Source: Paludibacteraceae bacterium
GTDB lineage: Bacteria > Bacteroidota > Bacteroidia > Bacteroidales > Paludibacteraceae
Length of the DNA stretch: 9,190 bases
Assembly: GCA_018055865.1 (NCBI GenBank)
Contig: JAGPGR010000056.1
Coordinates: 1-9,190 of the forward strand
Direction: 5' to 3'
A model generated the notes under the pieces. That model made no database searches. It was not told where the DNA came from and saw nothing but the letters and a program-made list of their open reading frames with translations. Shown here piece after piece: positions 1-6,644 of this stretch (the stretch's first letter is position 1; each line of letters opens with the position of its first letter). A program made the translations under genes and the position numbers.

Positions 1-1
1 A

Positions 2-460
2 GCTACTGCCGAGAAGGTGTTTGCAGAAAAAGGTGACCGTATTGAATATCAAATCGGTACAATGATTGAAATTCCGCGTGCAGCACTTACTGCCGACCAC
101 ATTGCCGAAGAAGCTGAATTTTTCTCGTTTGGTACCAATGACTTAACACAGATGACACTTGGTTTCTCACGCGATGATGCAGGCAAATTCTTGCCCGATT
201 ATCTGGATAAAGGCATTTTCAAAGTGGATCCGTTTACTGCTATCGATCAGAATGGTGTAGGAAAACTGATTGAAATGGGTGTTGAAAAAGGTCGTCAGAC
301 CAAACCAAACCTCAAAGTGGGTATTTGTGGTGAACATGGAGGCGAACCTTCGTCGGTTGAATTCTGCCATCGCGCAGGTCTCAACTATGTAAGTTGCTCA
401 CCATTCCGTGTGCCTATTGCACGTTTGGCAGCCGCGCAGGCAGCTATCAAAAGCAATTAG
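2..460 (+). CDS. ppdK: Pyruvate, phosphate dikinase, C-terminal part (5' end outside window)
   Basis: PPDK interconverts pyruvate + ATP + Pi with phosphoenolpyruvate + AMP + PPi in the cytoplasm, by transferring a phosphoryl group on a swivelling histidine. Only the last 152 residues are present, so the reading frame is open to the left edge and any start codon here is only apparent. The piece is the C-terminal PEP/pyruvate-binding TIM-barrel end. Visible are the metal-ligand motif IEIPRA (Glu at visible residue 23), GTNDLTQ (Asp 47) and the catalytic-cysteine motif GICGEHGG (Cys 109). Their spacings of 24 and 62 residues equal those of Glu745, Asp769 and Cys831 in the 874-residue Clostridium symbiosum enzyme. 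The protein ends with the family's usual [17 protein letters not shown] tail. An intrinsic terminator starts 30 bases after the stop, so the gene is separate from gcvP. The related PEP synthase and PTS enzyme I are less likely because the tail is PPDK-specific. Confidence 0.96.
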   Translation, partial: ATAEKVFAEKGDRIEYQIGTMIEIPRAALTADHIAEEAEFFSFGTNDLTQMTLGFSRDDAGKFLPDYLDKGIFKVDPFTAIDQNGVGKLIEMGVEKGRQTKPNLKVGICGEHGGEPSSVEFCHRAGLNYVSCSPFRVPIARLAAAQAAIKSN

Positions 461-490
461 TGTGCGGATAAGTACTGTTTATATAGAAAG

Positions 491-520
491 AAAAGTTGGA
501 GCTAATCCAACTTTTTTTTT
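491..520 (+). terminator. Intrinsic terminator of ppdK
   Basis: A perfect inverted repeat, AAAGTTGGA (492-500) and TCCAACTTT (506-514), encloses the 5-base loop GCTAA. The 3' arm runs into an unbroken T tract (512-520). This is a textbook rho-independent terminator 30 bases after the ppdK stop codon. Confidence 0.9.
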
Positions 521-800
521 ACTATTTCTGAATGCAGTACTGATAGCCGTCTGGAGGAAATGAAAACGTTTCATGGAATTTCAATGATTTTTTTCTCTTC
601 AAATACCTTAAAATTATAAGCATCAAAGTCAATTTTTTCTCAGCTATCAATTTTAATTTATAAAATATTGAAATGATTTTAACGGGATATAAAAGTGGAT
701 AAATAGACTCTTAATTCGGTAAAATGACATAACAAACAAAGAAAATGCATATTTTCACATTTTATTCCACACTTAATTTCAGAAAATATGGAAAATGAAT
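521..800. other. AT-rich intergenic stretch without a recognised gene
   Basis: This part of the 375-base gap between ppdK and gcvP is strongly AT-rich and holds no convincing open reading frame. Two weak symmetric elements can be seen. One is ATGAAA-ACG-TTTCAT at 560-574. The other is an all-AT imperfect hairpin, TCAATTTTA (647-655) with TAAAATATTGA (661-671), which has a 2-base bulge. Neither has a T tract or a GC-rich stem. No riboswitch or tRNA fold is recognised. The stretch may hold upstream regulatory sites for gcvP, but nothing specific can be assigned. Confidence 0.5.
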
Positions 801-808
801 TATCTTTG
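801..808 (+). promoter_or_regulatory. Bacteroidota-type -7 promoter element for gcvP
   Basis: TATCTTTG matches the Bacteroidota sigma-ABfr -7 consensus TAnnTTTG exactly and lies 27 bases before the gcvP start codon. The -33 TTG element is poor: only TTT at 777-779 lies at a suitable spacing (21 bases). Transcription would begin near 812-815, giving a leader of roughly 20-25 bases with no room for a riboswitch. The call rests on the consensus match and position alone. Confidence 0.6.
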
Positions 809-835
809 AAGTAAAAACTTAGAGCAATTAACACT

Positions 836-3685
836 ATGAATAACTACTTGAAAAACAGGCATGTAGGCATTTCTGAAACGGATGAGTCGGTAATGCTTCA
901 GAAAATAGGAATTAACAACGTTGACAACCTGATAGAACAAACGATTCCTGCATCTATCCGTCTTTCTGAAACGCTGGATTTGCCTGATCCGTTGAGTGAA
1001 AGGCAATATGCCGAGCACATAACTGAACTGGCAGCCAGAAACAAACTTTTCACTTCATACATCGGACAGGGATGGTACGATACATGCACCCCGGCCGTAA
1101 TTCAGCGCAATGTGTTTGAAAATCCATCCTGGTACACTTCCTACACACCTTATCAGGCCGAAATTTCACAGGGACGCCTGGAAGCTTTGATCAATTTCCA
1201 GACAGCAGTTGCCGATTTCACCGGACTTTCTCTTGCCAATGCATCGCTGCTCGACGAAGCCACTGCCGCCGCCGAAGCCGCTACCATGGCTTTCAACCTC
1301 AGAAGCCGCGATAAGGTAAAAGCCGGCGCCAATATCCTGTTTGTAGATGAAAATGTTTTTCCGCAAACACTGGCCGTAATCCGCACACGGGCATTTGTGC
1401 AGGGAATGGAATTGGTGGTGGGCGATTATGAGCAGGCGAAGTTTACCGACCGGTTTTTCGGAGCCATTATTCAATACCCTAATTCCAACGGAAGCATTGA
1501 AGATTATACCGATTTTGTAACTAAAGCCCACGATAATAATTGCATTGTGGCAGTAGCTGCCGATATTTTGAGTCTGGCGCTGCTTACTCCTCCGGGTGAA
1601 TGGGGAGCCGACATCGTTTTCGGATCTACACAGCGGTGGGGCATTCCGATGTTTTACGGCGGACCATCGGCAGCTTATTTTGCTACCAAAGAAGAATTCA
1701 AACGTGATATTCCGGGCAGAATAATAGGCATAAGCAAGGATGCAAACGAAAAATTCGCCCTTCGTATGGCGCTTCAAACCCGCGAACAGCACATCAAACG
1801 CGAAAAAGCTACATCAAACATTTGTACAGCACAGGCTTTGCTGGCTACCATGGCCGGATTCTACACCGTGTATCATGGAGCTGACGGAATCAGGGAAACA
1901 GCTCTCCGGATTCATTCCATTGCCAGTTATCTGAATGAAGTGCTTGAGGTTTATGGGTTTGCTCAGGAAAACGAAAATTTTTTCGATACATTAAAAATAT
2001 TTCTTCCTGAAAATGTTAAACTAAATGATTTTCAAAAAATTGCACTGGAAAATGAGGTGAATTTTCATTATTTTGAAACCGGTGAAATTGGAATCAGTGT
2101 TGATGAAACAACCGATCTGGATGATGTAAATACGCTGATTGATATCTTTGCTGCCGCTGTTGGCAACAATGCTGTGTATGCCGAAGCCCAAGACATAACG
2201 GGATTGAAATCGTTCGATGAAAGGTTTGAACGCACGTCCGACTTTTTGACTCACGATGTTTTTCGCATGTATCATACCGAAACAGATATGATGCGCTACA
2301 TCAAGAAGCTCGAGCGTCGCGACATTTCGCTTACCCATTCCATGATTTCATTAGGCTCATGTACCATGAAACTGAACGCAGCTTCAGAAATGCTTCCTCT
2401 GAGCCGGCCGGAGCTGAACGGAATTCATCCGCTTGCACCTAAAGATCAGACGGAAGGGTACAACGAACTTATCACATCACTGGAAAAATACCTCTGTGAG
2501 ATTACCGGTCTGGATGCCTGCAGTCTGCAACCAAACTCGGGAGCTGCAGGCGAATTTACCGGACTGCTGGCTATCAAATCTTACCTGATCTCAAAAGGGG
2601 ATAATAACCGTAACAAGGTATTGATACCCGCTTCGGCACATGGTACTAATCCTGCCAGTGCGGTTCAGTGTGGTTTTATTCCCGTAGTGGTGAAATGCGA
2701 CGAAAAAGGAAACGTAGAAATAGACGACTGGAATCAAAAAGCGGAAGCTCATGCCGAAACACTTGCCGGCTGTATGATTACGTATCCATCTACGCACGGC
2801 ATTTTCGAAACGACTATAAAAGATATGTGTGAAACCATTCACAAATACGGCGGGCAGGTTTACCTGGACGGTGCCAATATGAATGCGCAGGTGGGTCTGA
2901 CTCATCCGGGTATAATCGGTGCCGATGTGTGTCACCTGAATCTGCATAAAACATTTGCCATCCCTCACGGCGGAGGCGGTCCTGGCGTTGGTCCCATTTG
3001 CGTGGCAAAACATTTGACTGAGTTTTTGCCGGATAAAAAATTCGGGAAAAACACGGTTTCGGCAGCACCTTACGGAAGTGCCGGTGTGCTCACTATCACG
3101 TATGGGTACATTCGAATGCTGGGCGAGGAGGGTTTGACCCGTTCCACCCAAATGGCCATTCTTAACGCCAACTACCTGGCTGCCTGCCTCAGCGATACGT
3201 ATGGAATTGTCTATACCGGCGAAACAGGACGTGTAGGTCACGAGTTGATATTGGAATGTCGAAATTTCAAAGCCACTTCGGGAGTCACCGAAACTGATAT
3301 TGCCAAACGATTGATGGACTACGGATATCATGCACCCACTCTTTCATTTCCCGTACATGGTACATTGATGATAGAACCTACTGAAAGCGAGTCGCTTGCC
3401 GAACTGGACAAATTTGCCGATGCAATGCTTAAAATTTACGGCGAAATAAAGGAAATAGAAGATGGCAAAGCTGATAAAACCAATAATGTATTGATGAATG
3501 CTCCTCATCCGGAATATGAGATTGTGGGTGAAGATTGGAATCATCCCTACTCCAGACAAAAAGCGGCTTATCCGGCACCTTGGGTTGCCGAGAATAAATT
3601 CTGGATCAATGTGGCGAGAGTGGATAATGCGTATGGCGACCGAAATTTGGTTTGCACCTGCCGTCCCACTACCGATTGGGAATAA
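836..3685 (+). CDS. gcvP: Glycine dehydrogenase (aminomethyl-transferring), P protein of the glycine cleavage system
   Basis: GcvP is the PLP-dependent P protein. It decarboxylates glycine and passes the aminomethyl group to the lipoyl arm of H protein (GcvH); T protein and lipoamide dehydrogenase complete the cycle, yielding CO2, NH3, NADH and methylene-tetrahydrofolate in the cytoplasm. At 949 residues it has the normal length of the fused form, which joins the two halves called GcvPA and GcvPB in bacteria with a split enzyme. The N-terminal half carries the ASLLDEATAAAEA motif (136-148). The C-terminal half carries SCTMKLN (508-514), SAHGTNPASA (600-609) and the PLP site LHKTFAIPHGGGGPG, with the Schiff-base lysine at residue 705. 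The ATG at 836 gives the expected N-terminus (NRHVGISETD); no Shine-Dalgarno sequence is evident, as is usual in this phylum. No gcvT or gcvH lies beside it, so the other subunits must be encoded elsewhere. The gene appears monocistronic, with a promoter just upstream and a terminator 18 bases after the stop. Confidence 0.98.
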   Translation: MNNYLKNRHVGISETDESVMLQKIGINNVDNLIEQTIPASIRLSETLDLPDPLSERQYAEHITELAARNKLFTSYIGQGWYDTCTPAVIQRNVFENPSWYTSYTPYQAEISQGRLEALINFQTAVADFTGLSLANASLLDEATAAAEAATMAFNLRSRDKVKAGANILFVDENVFPQTLAVIRTRAFVQGMELVVGDYEQAKFTDRFFGAIIQYPNSNGSIEDYTDFVTKAHDNNCIVAVAADILSLALLTPPGEWGADIVFGSTQRWGIPMFYGGPSAAYFATKEEFKRDIPGRIIGISKDANEKFALRMALQTREQHIKREKATSNICTAQALLATMAGFYTVYHGADGIRETALRIHSIASYLNEVLEVYGFAQENENFFDTLKIFLPENVKLNDFQKIALENEVNFHYFETGEIGISVDETTDLDDVNTLIDIFAAAVGNNAVYAEAQDITGLKSFDERFERTSDFLTHDVFRMYHTETDMMRYIKKLERRDISLTHSMISLGSCTMKLNAASEMLPLSRPELNGIHPLAPKDQTEGYNELITSLEKYLCEITGLDACSLQPNSGAAGEFTGLLAIKSYLISKGDNNRNKVLIPASAHGTNPASAVQCGFIPVVVKCDEKGNVEIDDWNQKAEAHAETLAGCMITYPSTHGIFETTIKDMCETIHKYGGQVYLDGANMNAQVGLTHPGIIGADVCHLNLHKTFAIPHGGGGPGVGPICVAKHLTEFLPDKKFGKNTVSAAPYGSAGVLTITYGYIRMLGEEGLTRSTQMAILNANYLAACLSDTYGIVYTGETGRVGHELILECRNFKATSGVTETDIAKRLMDYGYHAPTLSFPVHGTLMIEPTESESLAELDKFADAMLKIYGEIKEIEDGKADKTNNVLMNAPHPEYEIVGEDWNHPYSRQKAAYPAPWVAENKFWINVARVDNAYGDRNLVCTCRPTTDWE

Positions 3686-3702
3686 AAATATTTAATGAAA
3701 CA

Positions 3703-3748
3703 AGAATGCCGGTAAGAGATTGAACTTATCGGCATTCTGTGTTTTTTT
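3703..3748 (+). terminator. Intrinsic terminator of gcvP, at a convergent gene junction
   Basis: A 14-bp stem is formed by 3703-3716 (AGAATGCCGGTAAG) and 3725-3738 (CTTATCGGCATTCT), with one G-U pair and an 8-base loop. A T tract follows at 3742-3748. It starts 18 bases after the gcvP stop. The minus-strand DUF2807 gene ends at 3763, so the hairpin also lies in its 3' region. On that strand the following sequence is only moderately T-rich (TGTTTCATTAAATATTTTT), so a bidirectional role is possible but weaker. Confidence 0.88.
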
Positions 3749-3762
3749 CGCTGTTTCAGTTT

Positions 3763-4536
3763 TTATTTAATCACGATACTCGATCCTCTGGAAGCGTTTT
3801 GCCTGATGTTTTTCGGGCTGCCGCTGCATACGAGTTTTGTGGCACCTTTCAATTCGGCATCCAGGCTTTCGGTTACATGAATATTGGCACGACTTGCCCC
3901 TGATAAGGTCATTTTCGCATTGTAGGTTTTGAAATCTTTCCCTTCAAAACTGCTGGCGCCGCTTACACTTATATCGGCATTTTCAGCCTTACCGTAAATA
4001 TCCATTTTAGATGCTCCGGAAAGTGCAGCCATAAATCCGTTGTCGATTTCAATGTTCAGATTAGCTTTTGAAGCGTCATTAATATTAATATATAAATTCT
4101 GTAATTTCAGCATCGATTCGGTTTCGAGCGTTGTTACTCCATTTACAAATATTTTAGTGACATTGGTAACTGCAATGTGAATTTCGATAGGCTGACGAAT
4201 CAGATAATCGTTGTATTTGGTTTTCAATCCGTCGACAATACTGACATTTTTATTGTCGGTCAGGTCGAGCATGTTGATTTTCAATACACCTTTTTCCACA
4301 TTAGTCTGCACGATGGAAATATATTCATCGGCAGCCACTACAGTTACTTCGGGCTTTGTGCCGGGGTACAGCATTACCAGAAATCTTCCGGAAACATCGA
4401 TGGTTTCAAACGAAGCTACATTTCTGACTTCGGACACCACCTTATATTCTGTTTTTTTTGTTGTTTCATTTGTTTGTGAAGCAACAGGTAAAGCAACAAT
4501 CATTGCTAACCATATCCATACTAAATTTCGTTTCAT
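3763..4536 (-). CDS. Secreted DUF2807 (head GIN-type) protein
   Basis: The 257-residue protein starts with a Sec signal peptide (basic MKRN, hydrophobic 5-18, likely cleavage after VAS at 20), so it should be exported to the periplasm or outer membrane. There is no lipobox cysteine. Residues about 38-257 form a DUF2807 domain, a family often labelled 'head GIN domain' or putative auto-transporter adhesin and predicted to fold as a right-handed beta solenoid. Turn motifs of the GAS type recur at residues 133, 154, 174, 193, 213, 231 and 251, about every 20 residues. The function is unknown, and the adhesin label is not supported by anything seen here. I chose the ATG at 4536, 13 bases after the upstream stop, because it begins directly with the signal peptide. 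An in-frame ATG at 4557 would add seven residues (MIKNKKS) and overlap the upstream gene by 8 bases; one at 4587 is unlikely. It is the last gene of the minus-strand group. Confidence 0.88.
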   Translation of the reverse strand: MKRNLVWIWLAMIVALPVASQTNETTKKTEYKVVSEVRNVASFETIDVSGRFLVMLYPGTKPEVTVVAADEYISIVQTNVEKGVLKINMLDLTDNKNVSIVDGLKTKYNDYLIRQPIEIHIAVTNVTKIFVNGVTTLETESMLKLQNLYININDASKANLNIEIDNGFMAALSGASKMDIYGKAENADISVSGASSFEGKDFKTYNAKMTLSGASRANIHVTESLDAELKGATKLVCSGSPKNIRQNASRGSSIVIK

Positions 4537-4549
4537 AGATTTTTTATTT

Positions 4550-6232
4550 TTAATCATATTGAATGCTTGAACCGGGATTAAATTCATTCGTTCTTTTCAC
4601 CGGATTCCCTTTCACTGTTATTCTACTGGCTCCAAAAGCATGTCCCTCAAACGATTCCGAGGCAAAAACTTCAGCCTGACTGGCTCCGTTCAGTTCCACC
4701 CGTACTACTTTTGTTGTTAAGTTGTCCGATTCAATCTTGCTCGAGCCATCTCCTTTGATGAAAAGTGTATCGGCCGAACCGCTGATGTCTATTTTACTTG
4801 CACCTTGCACATCAAACTCCAATTTCTGTGCCGAATTTACTTTTACATCTGCTTTGCTGGCTCCGCGGAGATTAATAATTAAATGTTTTTGTGAAAATGA
4901 ATTTGTAAAATCTATGTTGGATGCTCCACGGGCATCTATCCGGCTTATTGAATCAATTCCAATTTTTACTTTTATTACGGGTCTGATCAGATTATCGGTT
5001 GAGTAGATTTTCAGTTTTCCATCTGTCACTTCGGTTTTCACGTTTGTAAGATATTCTCTTAACGTGCTGACCGAAACTGATTTTTCGGGCTGATTGGTGA
5101 GTTCAAGGTCTATGGCACCCGAGGTTTCGATTTCTGTAAAATCGGCCAACGTTCTTACATCCTCCGTGTAGTCGGGATTGTCCGACTGCAGATTGTAAGA
5201 AATGCTGTCGCTCTGTTTCAGTTTTTTCACTGTTTCGGCCCCCGTACCGATAAACATAAATATGCCTGCCAGCCACAGAATACCGGCAATCCATAATGCC
5301 GAAGACGATCCGGACTTCTTTTTGTTGGAAATAATCCGCGTAGTCCAGTATATCAAAGCGAAAATAGGACAACCGATAATAAGCAGCAAGGCCAAAAGCA
5401 GGATTAATACTTTGTCGGGCGATGTTTCGCCGAAAATGGCAAAGAACTGAGGTGAAATGCTGGTTATAGCATCCGGTTCGAGTAAGAAAAGAATGAGAGC
5501 GATGATAAGTGCTGCAATTAAAATAACACCAATAATGCTCACAATTGCCATGGTTATTGTCAACAAGATTTTCAGAAATATCCGCAGCACTTCCCAGATT
5601 TTGCTTCCGGTAGCAGTAGCAGTTTGTTTGAATTTATCGCTTTCCAGGTATTCTTTGGCATCTACCATTTTGTTTTTGATGGTTTCAATGTTTACATCTT
5701 CGCCATGCATTTCGAGTTTCTGAGCGGTTGTTTCAGCTTTGGGAACAATGAGCCACATGAGCAGATAAATCAGAACGAATGTACCCGAAGTAACAAAAGC
5801 CAGTACTACAAAAATTATCCGTACGAGTGCTACATCCCAGTTGAGATAAGCCGCCAATCCGGCCGAAACTCCGCTGAGCAGCTGATTGTCGGTATCGCGG
5901 TAGTATTTTTTGTGGGTTTTCTTTTTTGCGGTATCTGCTTGAGCTTCTTGCTGTGCCTCTTCTTCTTCATCATCAACAAACTGGCTGGGTTTTCCCATTA
6001 TGGTAATGACGGTATCTACATCATCAATGGTGATTACGTTTTTCTGTTTGTCCATTTTTTCAGAAAAAAGTTCGGCAATCCGGGCTTCGATATCGCTCAT
6101 GATATCGGCTTTTTCTGCTTCAGACTTGAAATGATGGCTCACTTCTGCCAGGTAAGATTGCAGCAGTTCATACGCATCATCATCAATGTGGAAAACCGTA
6201 TTATTCAAATTGATTGTCAATGTCTTTTTCAT
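4550..6232 (-). CDS. PspC-domain membrane protein with C-terminal DUF2807 solenoid
   Basis: This 560-residue protein has four parts. Residues 1-100 form a soluble N-terminal region that starts MKKTLTINLNNTVFHID, contains the helical IEARIAELFSEK segment typical of Bacteroidota PspC proteins, and ends in an acidic run (87-100). Residues about 107-165 are a PspC domain (YYRDTDNQLLSGVSAGLAAYL, then a membrane helix near 136-163). Further hydrophobic segments lie at about 215-251 (37 residues, one or two helices), 274-298 and 312-330. Residues about 360-560 are a DUF2807 repeat domain with GAS/GSS turns at 436, 457, 477, 496, 516, 534 and 554. PspC in enterobacteria senses envelope stress with PspB and PspA, but no psp partner is present here, so a stress-sensing role is inference. 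If the N-terminus is cytoplasmic, the solenoid is periplasmic only with an odd number of helices. The start codon lies 19 bases after the padR stop, which suggests co-transcription and control by PadR. Confidence 0.93.
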   Translation of the reverse strand: MKKTLTINLNNTVFHIDDDAYELLQSYLAEVSHHFKSEAEKADIMSDIEARIAELFSEKMDKQKNVITIDDVDTVITIMGKPSQFVDDEEEEAQQEAQADTAKKKTHKKYYRDTDNQLLSGVSAGLAAYLNWDVALVRIIFVVLAFVTSGTFVLIYLLMWLIVPKAETTAQKLEMHGEDVNIETIKNKMVDAKEYLESDKFKQTATATGSKIWEVLRIFLKILLTITMAIVSIIGVILIAALIIALILFLLEPDAITSISPQFFAIFGETSPDKVLILLLALLLIIGCPIFALIYWTTRIISNKKKSGSSSALWIAGILWLAGIFMFIGTGAETVKKLKQSDSISYNLQSDNPDYTEDVRTLADFTEIETSGAIDLELTNQPEKSVSVSTLREYLTNVKTEVTDGKLKIYSTDNLIRPVIKVKIGIDSISRIDARGASNIDFTNSFSQKHLIINLRGASKADVKVNSAQKLEFDVQGASKIDISGSADTLFIKGDGSSKIESDNLTTKVVRVELNGASQAEVFASESFEGHAFGASRITVKGNPVKRTNEFNPGSSIQYD

Positions 6233-6251
6233 ATCGCTGTTTTGGATGGAT

Positions 6252-6584
6252 TTATTGAATATTTTGTTTTAAATTATCTACAACTTCGTTGATTTCTTTC
6301 CAGGCTACGTCAAGATCGTTCAGAAAAGTTTCTCCTTTAGGAGTCATTTCGTAGTATTTGCGTGGAGGACCCTGAGTGGATTCTTCCCAGCGGTAATCGA
6401 GCAATTCGCTGTTTTTCAATCGGGTAAGCAGCGGATACATGGTGCCTTCCACCACTATCATCTTCACTGCTTTCAGTTCGGCTATGATGTCCGAAGCGTA
6501 CGCAGGTTTCTTTTTCAGAATAAGCAGGATGCAATATTCCAGATATCCTTTCCGCATTTGAGATTTAATGTTGTCTGCATTCAT
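6252..6584 (-). CDS. PadR-family winged-helix transcriptional regulator
   Basis: The product is a 110-residue cytoplasmic DNA-binding protein of the short PadR type. Its N-terminal winged helix includes the helix region LEYCILLILKKKPAYASDIIAEL (about 15-37), the recognition-helix motif VVEGTMYPLLTRLKNSELL (44-62) and the wing GPPRKYYEMTPKG (72-84). A C-terminal helix (about 86-108) should mediate dimerisation. PadR proteins are usually repressors that respond to small molecules or stress and often control an adjacent membrane protein or efflux gene. The gene sits 19 bases before the PspC-DUF2807 gene, an arrangement common in Bacteroidota, so this cassette is the likely target. The TolC-family gene ends 60 bases upstream. 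No TAnnTTTG element was seen in that gap, so the regulator may be transcribed from the efflux genes. The effector is unknown. Confidence 0.95.
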   Translation of the reverse strand: MNADNIKSQMRKGYLEYCILLILKKKPAYASDIIAELKAVKMIVVEGTMYPLLTRLKNSELLDYRWEESTQGPPRKYYEMTPKGETFLNDLDVAWKEINEVVDNLKQNIQ

Positions 6585-6644
6585 ATTGTAAAAATATTTT
6601 TTTAAGGAACGGTTACTACCAGGCAGGTTCGTTATTCTGCCATT
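6585..6644 (-). other. Short gap between the TolC-family gene and padR
   Basis: These 60 bases hold no consensus TAnnTTTG on the minus strand; the nearest match is TATTTTTA at 6596-6589, lacking the final G. A small inverted repeat (GGCAG 6622-6626, CTGCC 6637-6641) has a 10-base loop and no adjacent T tract on the minus strand, so it is not a convincing terminator. The palindrome AAAAATATTTTT (6590-6601) lies just before the padR start, but it is pure AT and could be chance. Read-through from the efflux genes is therefore plausible. Confidence 0.4.

Noticed and set aside
560..619. A 19-codon open reading frame (MKTFHGISMIFF...) preceded by GGAGG
   Set aside because: It is very short and AT-driven. 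Shine-Dalgarno sequences are not informative in this phylum, and the spacing to the ATG is too short. Nothing indicates a real peptide.
1166..1792. 208-codon minus-strand open frame inside gcvP
   Set aside because: It lies entirely opposite a clearly recognisable enzyme, is rich in Cys, Ser and Arg in an unstructured pattern and resembles no family. It is a shadow frame.
2591..3331. 246-codon minus-strand open frame inside gcvP
   Set aside because: It is antisense to the PLP-binding half of GcvP. No domain or signal is recognisable, and the overlap with a conserved gene explains the open frame.
3763..4587. Longest possible start for the DUF2807 gene at 4587
   Set aside because: It would put 17 polar and mixed residues in front of a clear signal peptide and overlap the upstream gene by 38 bases. 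The ATG at 4536 fits export better.
5624..6292. 222-codon plus-strand open frame, Phe-rich and apparently hydrophobic
   Set aside because: It is the reverse complement of the PspC gene's start region. The Phe-rich composition follows from Lys/Glu codons on the true coding strand.
6622..6641. Inverted repeat GGCAG/CTGCC after the TolC-family gene
   Set aside because: It has a 5-bp stem, a 10-base loop and no T tract next to it on the minus strand, so it does not qualify as an intrinsic terminator.
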